From Glossina fuscipes (taxonomy: Eukaryota > Arthropoda > Insecta > Diptera > Glossinidae): a stretch of DNA of 64,000 nt. Under the pieces are notes generated by a model that worked only from the letters and a program-made list of their open reading frames with translations, was not told where the DNA came from and did no database searches. Location: the NCBI RefSeq assembly GCF_014805625.2, contig NW_023998455.1, forward strand, positions 2,489,017-2,553,016. Direction: 5' to 3'. A program made the position numbers and the translations under genes. Positions 31,895-43,815 of this stretch are shown here, piece by piece (the stretch's first letter is position 1; every line of letters begins with the position of its first letter).

Positions 31895-34800
31895 ATGAAG
31901 AAACAATTTACTAAAATGATGATAGCAGCCGAAAATCTATCAAGGTAATTGAACCTGACAAAATGTCATTTAAAGGCGGCTGTAAAGGAATGTTGCCTTT
32001 GCCTAAAAGATTATTGTTATTATTGTGTTTCTCGCTTAGGCTGCTAAAAATCCACCGCTTCTCAATATTCACGCATAACTCTTATGTCATCGTTTATAAT
32101 AAATGTATTTATTTACTTTTTTGTTTATGTTACGCTTTTTTCTTTATTATTTTTATTTTTCTTTTTTGTTTAGATCCACTAAACAGGATCGTAAAGATTT
32201 CGAATTGGAGAACGTTGAAAAGCAAGTAGAAAAATATCGTGATGTTTTGGAGAAAATGGTTCGAAAGCTACCTGTTAGCGGTAGTACGGTTATTGATAAT
32301 CAAGAACGTGATAAACGTATCAAGAAACAAAGTCATTATAAAATTGGTATTGCTTTAGAGGAATCTTCTAAAGAGTTATCAAAAGATATACCACTGCATC
32401 ATGTATTAGTTAATTGCGGTAAGTTAAAGTAAATAAATTGAACATATTTAATGGATTTAGAAAAAAAAAAAGCAAAAAACAAAGAAAAAAGGTTTACATT
32501 AACGTGATTGATTTTAGTGTACATATATACATAATAGAATGAATATACGATTGGTTTCGTTGTGCTATGAATATGTTTCACTTTATTTGTGTATTATACC
32601 TCATTTTCGTCAACCTCACCTTAATGGGGAAGTTTGACCTTGTTTAGCAAACAACAAAAACAAAACTAACCATAAATAAGGCGTTATTTATGTCGGTCGG
32701 CTTTGCCGTTTTGTTGCGTTTCGTTCTATTTTGCAACAAAAAAGAAAACAAAAAAATCCATTTCAACTGTAAAAAGAAAAATTGACCTAAAACACTTATA
32801 GGGTTGAAGAAGGTGATTTATAATTAACAATTAAGTAATCTCTGCATCTCCGACTATTAGCCATATACGTACAATACAAAATTTCATCTTAGTTTTATGA
32901 TTGATTAAGGAGGACTATATTTTTTAATCGGAAATTTTGACCAACCGAGGGAAAAGCAGGAAAAGAAACAAAAAAAAGGAGTAAAAAGTATAAGAAAAAC
33001 TGGATAAAGACAAAACAAAAGAAATCTAAAACTTACTATCTTTCTGTCTGTCATCAAATGGAATAACTGCAAAAATTATTCTGCAACCATAGACGATCAT
33101 GGCCACTGAGAATCCAATTTAATCTAGGGTTTTTAAAAACTAATCTAACTTCATCCAAGTTCAATTTTATCTTAACTATATAATATATATAAATGCTTTT
33201 TCCATTCTTATTGCTCATAATAAATAATTGTTTAAGGCAAAGTAAGATAGAAATTATTATTGTTTCTTAAACACAAGTCATAATTACTGTCTTGTATATA
33301 TGTTTTTAAACCAAATTACAAGAATAATTTATGCATTAAGAATACGTAAGCTAACTTTTTTCATAATTTGCAGTATGGATTATTTAAATAACAAACACGT
33401 ATAAACATTTGATCGTAACTATATTATAAATAATCTATTTTCCTTTTGCTTTTCTTCTAGTAGCTTATACAAATTATTTTCCTGGTTTAATTAAGAATTT
33501 CTGGTTGCTTCTACATGGATGTGTTAATTAATTTGATAATTTTACACTATACAATAGCGTGTAGAATAACAATAGCACATTATCAACTAGAGAATGTTTA
33601 GTGTCATCCACCCGTATACACATAATTTTTGTCAATACCTTCTTTTTTGTATTTTTGTTGTTCTTATTGTTGTTCTTGCTTTCCTTCCAAACAACGATAT
33701 GCTATTTTAAGTGCATACATTGCGAAGCGTGTATATATGATTGCATAGCTTCACTAGTAGCTATGAATTTTGTCCCTTTTCATTATTATTATTGTTATCT
33801 TTTTATATCCTACATCGTTTGTGGTAAAAGGGTATAATAGGTTTGTGCGGATGTATGCAACACTCAGAAACGCTTGAGATAGACCCACCTTTTTTTCATA
33901 CCAATCGATTCAAAATGATTTTTTTTAGTCGATTTGTCTGTCCGTCCGTCAGTCTGTCTTTTTTGTTCTCTTTTACGTTCCACCAGTAGGCCGTAATATT
34001 TGAAATATTGAATTTTGATGAAAATTGACTCAAGGGCGAATGCTATTGCCAATGGTACGGATCGGTCTACTTTTTCGATCACTTTCCATATAATGCCTTA
34101 TTTTGAAAAGTTATTATATAAATAGCTGTAGGGTGGTGTAGGATATTTAATTGCAGGCCGTGGCCTACTATATATGTATTTTTTCGTGTTGTCGTCGTTG
34201 TCGTTGTTGTCATATACTTATCTCTCATATTATATTCTTTTTGTTGTTTTGTTCTCGTTCTTTCTTATATGCGGTATCGGTTGCTTGGTGGTATATAGGC
34301 GAACTTGAAAAGTCAATTGCCGAGTGTATTGTTGACAGTGAATTGGAAACGGAGACGGAAGTGGTGCGGCGTCTTAAATTAATACTGGACAATGAAATCC
34401 AAGAGATCTCTACATTAAAACGCAACGTATCCCGTACAGTACAAGAATACACATCATTAAAGCGTAGTTATGAGGTAAGTTTTCATTATGTTTTTGTTAT
34501 ATAAACAAATCAACTTAAATAAGATAGGCATGAGAGCAATAACGAATGATTGAAATATTAAGATGAAGCAGACAAAGAAAGTCATTATTCCAAGTTCATG
34601 ATCATTTGAATAGTTACATCAAGTTGTTGTTTAAGAAATATGCATTTATACATATTTATACATATACATGAGTAGATTGGTGCAAGCAAGTATGCGTCAT
34701 AACTTTATCGAGAACCTAATATGTACAAGTCGGTGTATAATTTCTTGCTTAATGTACGTTTGATAATAAATCATTTCTTTGCTTTTTTTTTTTTTGTTTT

Positions 34801-37800
34801 TTTCTTAATGATAACAAATATATTTTGTTTTTTAACTTTCTTTTTATTTCGTTATTATTGTTGTTGTTCTTATGTAAAGTTATTCGATATCGATTTTTTC
34901 TCCACTTTGACGGTATAATTATGAGGCATTAATAAATTAATAAAATATCTATCTGGCTGAGTATGAGAAAAGTTTCCGACGAAAACAAAAAGAAAATGTG
35001 GTTAAGCAAAGTTTAATTTTTTTTTTTATTATAACTAAGGAAATGCAAGTATACTAATCTAGTTGTTCTATTGGCCACATTCAAAGAAATTTCTCAAGTA
35101 CTCGTAATACATATATTGGATGAAATTTGTAGGTATATTGGTCCCTCTGCTAGACTTTATTTATTTTGCTTTATTCTTCTTCTCACTTAATGCTCAAGTC
35201 AAAGATTGTAACATATATTGCACTGTAAGGCTAGTATTGAAACGAATACGAATATTTTCTACGATAGTTGTGTAGGGCTTGAAACGAAAAGCGATTGACA
35301 TAAATAATCCGCATACATCTCGCATGGGATAGGTAGGTGAAAGTTCCGCGAGCTTAAATCTGAGAGTACTCTGTCGGTAAAGACATAACCACCATCACGA
35401 ATTTATATTAGATTTCGAAAATGATTCTGTATCCATCTCAAGTCTTTCTGGAGTCCGTCTGTCCGACTGTCTTGTTTTCTTGTGTTCAAGATATAGGACG
35501 CAATTTTCGAAATATTTTGATGAAAATTAATATATCGACATGTTTTAGTCCAAGGGCAGACACTACTCCATTTTTCGGGCACTTCCCTTATAACGCCTTA
35601 TTTTCAAAAAGTCCTTTTATGAATAACCACGAGGTGGTGGACGATGTTTGGACCATTAAATTTTTTTTTGCTTGTTTTAATTTTTAAAAAAGTTTTGAAC
35701 TAAATTAAAAAACAAAAAAAAAAAAAAAAAACCAAAAACGATTTTCTTAATTATATAGGCAGCTATACGTTTGGATGAATCGCAGTCGAAGATTAATCAT
35801 ATTAAAGATCAGCAGGAACAATGTGAAGTGAAATTGGACAAAGAACGTGATGCCTGGGCGGCGCAAATGTTTGAATTGATCGCCAAGGAAGATGATATTG
35901 TTCAATGTGTACGTGATTATATATTAAACCAAAGAAATTATCATGAACGTGCTTTGAAAAAGATCAACTCATCATTGGCCAGCATACAGGATATTATACA
36001 ATCATCGGTTAAAACGCGTTTTGGTACTTCGCTTAATGAGCATTTAGCTTCGACGAATCGTGAAATTTCACAAATTATTGAGTTATGTGTATGCTGTTTA
36101 GTTGAGAATGGTTTGTGCGAAGAAGGTCTATTGCGTGTGGGTTGTGCTAGTACAAAACTAAGACGTATGAAACACGCTTTAGAGGCTCAATATGTTAAAA
36201 CTCCTCTACCAATTGATTATCAAGATCCGCATGTTATCGCTTGCATATTAAAATTGTATTTACGTGAATTACCGGAACCCCTATTAACGCATATCTATTA
36301 TAAGGATTTCATAAAAGCAGTTGAGCAGCATACCGATGTAGAACGTAAGGCTGAAATTAAACGAATTTTAGAAAAGCTACCTATTGAAAATTATAAAAAT
36401 TTACGTTACTTAACAAAATTTCTATGGTTAATTACCCAATATGTCGGCGAAAATAAGATGAGTTCACAAAATTTGGCGATAGTTATGTCGCCTAACATGC
36501 TATGGCCGCCAGTGGATAAAAATAATCCGGCTGATTATATGGGTCAAGTGAATTGCTCATCGGCTGTCAATGTTATCGTTGAATTGTTAATTAGTCAATG
36601 GGATTATTTCTTTGATGGTGAAGTAGACTTTTTTGTAACACTGCAACGCGGTAAAATATTTATGGAGGATAAAAATAAATCTTCATCCTCGAATGAGAAT
36701 TTAGATCGTTCCGAAAATGGTGAGTTGGCGAATTTTATTTATCTTTTTTTCGAGATTAATATTTTATTTGATTTTTCGTTATATTAGATGTAGCCGAAAG
36801 TCCACGCTATGGAACCATAAGACGACAGAAACCTTGCGCCCCCTCACCGCCTACAAAATTACATAATTTATTAAATCCAGAAATCAATGGACAATCATCG
36901 GTTATGTTAGACTCTAATAATAAGCAAAATAATACTGATATACAACAAATGCAACAACAACAACAACAACAACAACAACAAACTAATCACCAAAGAGGTA
37001 AAGAATTATTTCCGGGTAATAATAATGGCAGCAATAGTCAAAATAGCAGCTCTTCGTTTATTGCAAACAATAATAATAACAATTCCAACAACAATCATAA
37101 CAATAATAATAATAATAATGGTCAGATAGAGAAACCAGAAAACTTATCATTATCCAAACAGTTAATGATAACGTCGACAGAAAATGTAACCAATACAGCA
37201 GCGATAATAACAACAACAACAACCACGAATGCAGCATCTGTTGCAAGTGCAGCTGTTATCAATAAACCCATACCCATGACTCGTACACAATTTTTATGTA
37301 TGGATAATCTACCATCACCGGTGGCTGATCGTAAAAGTACTGATAGCGTTAGTTCACTGACATTTAAACCTGATCTCCCGCAAAAACCAAAAATACCCAA
37401 AAGACCCATAACTTTGGGTTTGACAACAAATACCTCCACGAATGCAGTAAATAGTAATAAAAGTGATGAGGAAAATTTAGAATTAAATAGTAGCGGTATT
37501 GCTGCTATGATTGGTAGTTTTCGTGGTCATAAAACAGCTGTACAATTGGTGCAAGAGCACTGTGATAATATAACTGCTTTGCAGGCTAACATAGGTACCA
37601 GTAATACCTCTTCGGCACCTTTAATTTTAGTGAGAGAGACAAATCACAATAATCAACAACAACAACAACAAGCGAACGAAGTCAACGCTAATGCTCAGTT
37701 AATTAATAAGCCTTCACAAAACATTACAAATCCTCCCGTTACGTTAGCAACCACTTCACAGACTTTTATTAATAATGAGAAAACGCCAATCGCAACGGAA

Positions 37801-37917
37801 ACAACAATACGTATTACGCCTACGACACCTGTAACGCCCAATATTATAATAGCGCCAAAAAGGCCTACTGTACCGGCGCCACCGCCACCAGTGCTGGTGA
37901 AAAAGCAAGCAGATTAA
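31895..37917 (+). CDS. RhoGAP92B: BAR-domain Rho GTPase-activating protein (nadrin/RICH type)
   Basis: GTPase-activating protein expected to switch off Rho-family GTPases at curved membranes; the fly member acts at synapses (from memory). Exons: 31895-31944, 32174-32418, 34299-34474, 35759-36719, 36788-37917; total 2562 nt, 853 residues, all phases consistent. Residues 1 to about 235 form the BAR domain, starting MKKQFTKM as in the ARHGAP17/RICH group. The RhoGAP domain covers about 246-430: FGTSLNEHL, then EEGLLRVG, whose Arg (about 283) is the arginine finger, then LKLYLRELPEPL and NLAIVMSPNMLW. The C-terminal half is low complexity (poly-Gln, poly-Asn, Thr runs), with proline-rich PKIPKRP and PAPPPP segments that could bind SH3 domains. 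The gene symbol is by homology and by its neighbour Surf6; the family is secure. Confidence 0.88.
32419..34298 (+). other. Intron 2 of the RhoGAP gene
   Basis: The intron runs from a phase 1 GTAAGT donor to a TATATAG acceptor. A DINE-1-like copy occupies its 3' part (33835-34180). The rest is AT-rich with no coding frame recognised. Confidence 0.55.
33835..34180 (+). mobile_element. DINE-1-like dispersed repeat, one of the most complete copies
   Basis: Order along the plus strand: GGGTATAATAGGTTTGTGCG, GATGTATGCAACACTCAGAA, TTGAGATAGACCCACC, GATTCAAAATGATTTT, the TGTCTGTCCGTCCGTC tract, CGTAATATTTGAAATATT, GATGAAAATTGA, CAATGGTACGGATCGG, TTTTTCGATCACTTTCC, ATAATGCCTTATTTTGAAAA, GGTGGTGTAGGATAT and GGCCGTGGCCTACTATA. 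About 345 bases, noncoding. The order matches other copies in the window and resembles the core of Drosophila DINE-1/INE-1, a non-autonomous Helitron relative. Confidence 0.65.
34475..35758 (+). other. Intron 3 of the RhoGAP gene
   Basis: Phase 0 intron. It contains a DINE-1-like copy at about 35400-35690. Other open frames are T-rich noise. Confidence 0.55.
35400..35690 (+). mobile_element. DINE-1-like dispersed repeat, partial copy
   Basis: Shared phrases include ATCTCAAGTCTTTCTGG, GTCTGTCCGACTGTCTTG, TTTTCTTGTGTTCAAGAT, CGAAATATTTTGATGAAAAT, CGACATGTTTTAGTCCAAGG, CTTCCCTTATAACGCC and CACGAGGTGGTGGACGAT. It lacks the 5' GTGCGG end. Confidence 0.55.
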
Positions 37918-38703
37918 CTTGTTGTCATATTTCTTCGCATTATTTGCACTTGGTATCGACTTTAAAAGTATTTACTATTTGTTTTTTTTTTTTTTTTTTT
38001 TGCATTCTCTTAAATTTGTTCGATTTGTTCGTGTTATGTCCATTACTATGATAGTAGGAAGTCAGATTGTTTCACGATTTCTTAACGATTTCACAGAACT
38101 TTATTTAAAAATATGTTTTTTTTTATGTTTTGATTTATCTAACACTTGTTTTCTTTACTATTTTAAAAAATTGCCTCATTTTCAGGCTGATCTGTAAAAA
38201 CAAAAATCATAGCATACTTTTCACTCTTACCCAAGTCTTTTTTACACGGTAGATACGTTTCTTAGAAAACCGTGCAAAAAAAAATTGTTTAAAAAAATTC
38301 GCGCGACATGGTAGAATTTAAAAAATCGTCTAAGATGAATAACTCAAAATATTTTCTCAAAAAATCGTGCAAAAAAGAATTATTATAATGAAATTCCTAT
38401 TATATGTTTATAAAACAAAAACAACTCATTTTTATTGCCAAAAAAAAAAAAAAATCAAAATAAATGATATTTATGTACAGTAAGAATTCAGGCCATAAGT
38501 ATAACTATTAAAAATTTAAATTCAAATTAGGAATAAAGAGTAATTTCGTCATTATTCATAGCCACTTGATAACAAGCGGGCACTTTTATTGCAGATTGGG
38601 CAACAAATGCGGGAAGTATACACAACATGAGGTACCTTCATTTGCCTAGCCACGGTTATCCACTGGATTTATGCACACGTTATTCAGAATATCCAAGTGA
38701 TAA

Positions 38704-38907
38704 TCATGTATGACCACGAAAATAATCCATAACTTTAAGACGAAGAGTGTTATTAGAATGTGAGAAAATGTGGATTTCATACGGCAAGCAGTTCCAGTAG
38801 CGAGCTACTCTCACCACAAACAATTTCTCCAAATTGCAGCCTAGAGATTCTTGGGATGTAAATGTGAGGATTTCGAGTATAGCGGGAACTAACCAAGGGG
38901 AAACCAC
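38704..38907 (-). pseudogene. 3' end of a non-LTR retrotransposon reverse-transcriptase ORF, fragment
   Basis: The minus-strand frame contains FVVRVARYWNCLPYEI followed by FSHSNNTLRLKVMDYF. This matches the typical C-terminus of jockey/CR1-like LINE polyproteins (R..R.WN.LP...... then F+..L..). Only the last 60 or so residues are present, and the catalytic domain is absent. It lies within the inverted-repeat element at 38229-39388, suggesting nested insertion or capture. Confidence 0.55.
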
Positions 38908-38982
38908 TCGCCATCACAGTATGAAACATAAGCAAGTCGTGACATTTCATGTAGTCACTGAAAGAATATCCAAGAAAACATA

Positions 38983-39062
38983 CTTCAGCGGATTATTTTT
39001 CGTTTCATTACAACTTCAACGGATTATTTTTCAGTCCCATACAACTTCAACGGATTATTTTG
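38983..39062. repeat. 31-bp tandem repeat, 2.6 copies
   Basis: Units begin at 38983, 39014 and 39045, each starting CTTCA(G/A)CGGATTATTTT. They lie inside the inverted-repeat element. Confidence 0.8.
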
Positions 39063-39747
39063 CGAAATCTCGTGTAAGCTGAGAAATGCCTTCATAAGCG
39101 GATAGGTTATATATGTCTACCACAATGCCCGGGTTCGATTCAAATGAAGAATTTTTTCCGTTATTAACGGACTTTTTTGGTTTTCTGTTTTTATAAAGTC
39201 TGTTATTAGCAACAAAATTTAAGATATGTTCCACGTTAAGGATCAAAGCAATTTTTCAAAATTTGCTCGGGTTTCACTCTAGAATATACAATACGTGTAA
39301 AAATGTATTTATTCTTATAAGTGAACCGTGTTATTTCAAAATCGTGTAAGAAGACCGTATAAAAAACCGTGTAAAAAAGCTTGGGTTGTACACCTATTAA
39401 ACTTTAGGCATATCTTTAATAAAAAAAAAAACTAATTCTATGATTGAAAATCAAAGTAATCAGGAGTGGTGTACAAAAAATTTGAAAATTATTTTTATAA
39501 AACGTTTATCAGAACGAAACATTTATAATTTCTGTGGGCGGTTACTTTTATATACACATATATATGTATATATATATATGTTTAGATATATATTTATTCA
39601 AAACACGAAACATAGTCATAACGATTTTCTGAAATATTTAACTTGATATTTATATAATAATTGCTTGTTATTTTTAATTATTTCCAGTTGAGATTTAAGA
39701 TTTATGGACTACTGTAACCGATATATATAATAATAGTAATAACAATA

Positions 39748-40173
39748 GGTTTGTGTCCAAAAAGTAAGACCAATTTATTTATAAATATTTTTGAAATCTG
39801 TCTATTATTTCAAATTTATATCAACGTCTTCAAAGTCAAATAGTAGGAATTAATAGCTTGGTCCGGCAAAAGGAATTCATAGTGCACAACACCACGATCA
39901 TGGGTAAAAATGGTTAACACCACCTTGACTGTGCCGAGGTCTTGTCTCACTTCAGACATAATATTAGTTTGATTGATCGGTTGTTTCCGGATCCCATATT
40001 CAAATTCTTTTTGTGTTGTGCGAAGCGAAGCGCATATGAAACCCTAATGATATATATGGCGTGAAATTTGACATTTGTCATATGTTAAATGTGTCTGTCA
40101 TAGTGTTTGCAATTTAGAAAAAAAATATTTCTGTTCTGACTTGAATATTGGTCTTACCTTTGAGTCACAGGAT
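39748..40173 (-). mobile_element. Decayed mariner-like element, internally deleted
   Basis: The left terminus TGTGTCCAAAAAGTAAGACC is mirrored at the right end by TGACTCAAAGGTAAGACC (reverse complement), and TA dinucleotides flank both ends (39746-39747 and 40174-40175). On the minus strand, about 40020-39820, a broken frame reads VLTIFTHDRGVVHYEF followed by LPDQAINSYYL. This matches the mariner transposase block in which a D precedes RG(I/V)VH.E.LP.GQ.(I/V)N. The element is only about 425 bp, so most of the roughly 1.3 kb parent is gone. Confidence 0.72.
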
Positions 40174-41279
40174 TACATGATAGATAGGCATTTAAGAAAA
40201 TTGCATACTTTTCGGGATCTATTTTTAAATTATTTTTAAATTAAACAATTAAGCAATTTTTTGTAACTAAATCATTGCCTTTTATAAAGTAATACCTTTC
40301 CTTCTTTCACTTCGCGTACGGAAATACTTCCTAACGCTGTACACATGACACCTATTATTTGCATTTCTAATCGTATGGAGGTTAAAGTCATATGATAGCA
40401 TTAAGCATCATGTAGCGTCGTCAGAGTTAAAATGTTAGGATCAGATCTTGAGATCAGACAATTATGATCGGACTCGAGTATGTTCGATTTACAAAAGTCT
40501 TTTAAATATTTAAAAAAAAAAAAAAATTAAGTATTAAAAAATTGCAATTTATCTTATGAGCATTTATGGAAAGAGTTTTCAAAAACGGCCTCGCACATAT
40601 ACGTTCCGAAGGCAGTACATTCTATCGAGGCAACAGTTTTAAACATCTCGTTCACCTTGTTTATGATTGCGCCTATGAGCAGTCTACGATTTTGAAGTAA
40701 ATTTTGAAGGATCAAGGATAAGAGATCTTTAAAAACTGAACCTTTTGTCTTGATTCAGGAAATCTGTTAAAGAAGTTCTCAATTGTGGAAGATCGACAAA
40801 GAGCTATTCCATGACTTCTTGCAGGAAAGCGAAAAAAAGAATTTTAAAAAAATCAAAAATTAAATTTTATTTTCTTTGCTCTCTTACTCTTTTGCTAAGG
40901 GGAGTATTGAAAAGATGTGTCTAAAGCAGTTTTCTATCTTTGAATATACTCGGATATATAGCAGCAGGTTGAAAAAAAAAATATCAATTACTTTGCTTTT
41001 AAAAAATAAATAACGTATATGTACATTTATCCGTTTGAAGAGAGATCATAGATTGCTTTGAGAAGTGCTTCAGCCTGAAAGCATAGCTTTCTATTAATAA
41101 ATATTGCGTTCTTTTTCTAACTAAACTAATTGTAGTAATGGATATAATAGAAAATTAAACTATTTATAAAAAATTAAATTTTTTCTTTTTTTAGCTTTTG
41201 TATTATTTTTAATTGTTTTCTATATTTTTTTTTTGTTCCATTTTTTTTGTATTTGTAATAAAAAAAAAAAAAAATATTA

Positions 41280-41340
41280 CAATAAAATCTATTTATTTTG
41301 TTAAATTTTCTCTCTCTTTCTCTCTCTTTCTCTAATCGGT
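41280..41340. repeat. CT-rich simple repeat
   Basis: Runs of TCTCTCTTTC lie next to long T and A runs. No other signal. Confidence 0.7.
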
Positions 41341-41808
41341 AACATAAACAACGCACAATTAAAAATTTATGTTTTATTATTTTTTTTAATGAATTTTTAT
41401 TATCGTAAATTTATTTCACTACATTACCATAACTTTTAAATGGTTTTGTGACATTTGTAAGCCAAACTCTAACAATAACGATTTGTGCAAAACTTTGTTT
41501 TGTATTATATTAAGCCATAATTACATATATTATATAATATATATAATATATACATATATACATATATTTTTTTTCTTTTCAATTTTGCTTCATAATGCAT
41601 AAACATATAAAAGTAATATATGAGCGATTAGAGTGCTTACCTACAATTATTTATAGGTATAAAAAAAAAAAAGTAAAAAAAAACAAAAAAGATTAAAAGC
41701 ATATTATATTGTTAGTCATATCATTAAATTATCCTTATATTAATTACTTACTTATACGACACGATATCGACATTTATATATGTATGTATGTAGGTATTTA
41801 TTTGTAAA

Positions 41809-42471
41809 AGGTGTCCAAAAATTAATGCAAGATTTGAATGTGCTGCCATCTGTGCGCCCCCCCCCCCGCCCCCGCCTCCGTTCCCTTCCTCTTCTATTCA
41901 CACCTAGAAGCACTTCCATAAGTAACACTTGAGGATCATTAAACTTTTTCTCATTGTTGAACGATGTTACAAAAAATAATAAAATTTTGGCTATACTCCT
42001 TTGAAAATGGGGCTGCCCAAGCTATGACTGTTGCTGGTCTTAAACATCGCGCTTTGATAATTCATCTCTCTCTGCCTGGATTGCATGGTACTGATGTGAA
42101 CGACTTGCGCTACATGCCATATATCCCGTCAAACAATTCAACTGCTCTCTCTCTCTTTCTCTCTCTTTTTCTGTCTCTTTCTCTCTCAGGGATTTCATTT
42201 TCGATAAAAGAGTGCGTGCCTCGTCTGTGCCAGCCAAGCGGTGAAGGGCCTCTGCCCGATATACTATTGTACAGAAACCCCTATGCCATCTGAATGGCCA
42301 AATTCAAAGAATTCCGACTAATAACTCAATGATCGTTGGTTCAAATCTCAAGTGCGGTAGAGTTTTCTTCAATAAAGCCGGATAGTCTTAAAAGCAAATG
42401 CCTTAAGACTTTAGTCTTCAAATTTACTTCTCTGGCTAATTGAAATCTTGCGTAAATTTTCGGAACACCCT
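41809..42471. mobile_element. Element with about 30-bp terminal inverted repeats (AGGTGTCC...)
   Basis: The left end is GGTGTCCAAAAATTAATGCA followed by AGATTT. The reverse complement of the right end is GGTGTTCCGAAAATTTACGC followed by AAGATTT. Length is about 660 bp. Inside are a C homopolymer near 41857, a CT repeat (about 42143-42190) and, at the right, a SINE copy. Such ends are usual for Tc1/mariner-type DNA transposons. No transposase is readable, so this is a non-autonomous derivative. Confidence 0.6.
42290..42445 (+). mobile_element. tRNA-derived SINE copy, nested in the inverted-repeat element
   Basis: It aligns over its whole length with the SINE at 17192-17371: GATCGTTGGTTCAAATCTC, AAGTGCGGTAGAGTTTTC, a CTTAAGACTTTAGTCTTC block and TTTACTTCTCTGGC. 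The B box is GGTTCAAATCTC. The AAT tail is missing. Confidence 0.65.
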
Positions 42472-43184
42472 ATAATATGCAACGAGAGAAAAGTATTAAA
42501 AATTTGTTTTTTCTCTTGGCATTGTTTTTTTTGAGTATAATTGTAGAGTGCTCCGTTCCAGTGTAATTTTACGTTTATACGAAAATGGAAATTTTCATTA
42601 AATGTTTATTAAACTTTAGATGTTTTTGTTTAAAAAAAAAAAAAAAAAAAAAATTTACTAAAGTTAAGAAAAGAAAAGAAAACGAATAATAATAATAATC
42701 ATTGAAAAGAAATTTCTTTTCTACATATAGTACATGTTTGGTTTAGCGAACTTTGAAAGTTTTAAAGAAGTGACTTAACCTTTAATTTCAAAAATTCAAC
42801 GCAGTTCCAAGCGATTTCACCTATTTTGTTCTTGTTAACTCTTAGTTTATTATTTCTTAAGCGGCTTATGATCGGTTAAAATTTAAATGGCTGTGTTATG
42901 TGTAGATCTGGTTTTAAATTTAAATATCAATTGCAAGTGTATCGAACAATGTCCTCTTTTTTTATTCGTCCGGATGGATATGCAAATGCGAACCGGAGGA
43001 TTTGACTAAAAGTTGTTTCGCAATATCTTATGTCGGCTATGAATTTGTAAGACTTTCAAGTCGTTCTTTTTCATTATTGCAACTGGAAAAGTAAGTCTAG
43101 TATGTCGTTGTCTCCATTGTCAAAGGGATCGTTTTCAAGAAATTTTCTAATGTTATGCTTATTGTACCTTACACTGCTTGCACA

Positions 43185-43815
43185 CAAGGTACAAGGTAAC
43201 ACGCACAAGGGCTTAAGATCGGCCTACCTTTTATTATACCGGAAAAATGATACTTGTCTGTCCGTCTGATGTCTGTTCAGCTAAATTTGTGTTCAAGCTA
43301 CAGGTCGCACTTTTTGAGATATTTTGATGAAATTTGGTACACCGAAGTGCTTTGATCCGAGGACGAACGAATGATTCGAACTGTTTCGACCGCTGCCCAT
43401 ATAAACGTTATATGAAGAAAAATTTCAATTTTCAAAATTTCTGAATAAAGCTCGCTCTGTTATAATATTTGGACATTCTAAGTTGGTATGAAAAATTTGA
43501 TTCGACTAGGGCAATTTTTTGAACTCTCTCGCCTATAACCGTTTCTACGAAAACTGAATCTTTGCATAGTAAAAAAGTATAATTCATTGTGAAAATCATT
43601 TCATAATAGCAACTTGTCGTAGCGATCAAGCTTATCGAATAGGAACCACGTAGATCTATTTTTTGTATGCCATCGCATGTAAGGGTTCTTGTAATATGTG
43701 GAATTTCATGAAAAGTATGCCTTTGTATGAAAATAATATTTTGTTGCATTATTACCAATACGAGTGAAGTGGTGTAGGATACACAATAGTCAGCCTTGCT
43801 CGACTGCAATATTTT
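43185..43815 (+). mobile_element. DINE-1-like repeat plus an attached 3' tail segment
   Basis: 43185-43440 carries TTGTCTGTCCGTCTGA, GTGTTCAAGCTACAGGTCGC, GAGATATTTTGATGAAATTT, ACACCGAAGTGCTTTGATCC and CCCATATAAACG. 43640-43815 carries TTCATGAAAAGTATGCCTTT, GAAGTGGTGTAGGATACA and the end TTTTCACTTGTTTTT. The same tail recurs at about 60110-60260. Confidence 0.5.

Larger units (their letters stand above)
38229..39388. mobile_element. Element with terminal inverted repeats (CCCAAG...CTTTTTTACACGGT)
   Basis: The left end reads CCCAAGTCTTTTTTACACGG. The reverse complement of the right end reads CCCAAGCTTTTTTACACGGT, followed by further similarity around TTCTTA. Length is about 1.16 kb. CCGTG(C/T)AAAAAA motifs recur inside near both ends. 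A non-LTR retrotransposon fragment and a 31-bp tandem repeat lie within. No transposase frame is recognised, so it would be non-autonomous. Confidence 0.55.

Noticed and set aside
39125..39150. GGTTCGATTC, a perfect tRNA B box
   Set aside because: No cloverleaf or A box could be fitted upstream, and it does not match the SINE family body. Probably chance.
41964..42293. 109-codon plus-strand frame inside the inverted-repeat element
   Set aside because: Its middle is a CT repeat read as Ser-Leu, and the flanks show no transposase motif.
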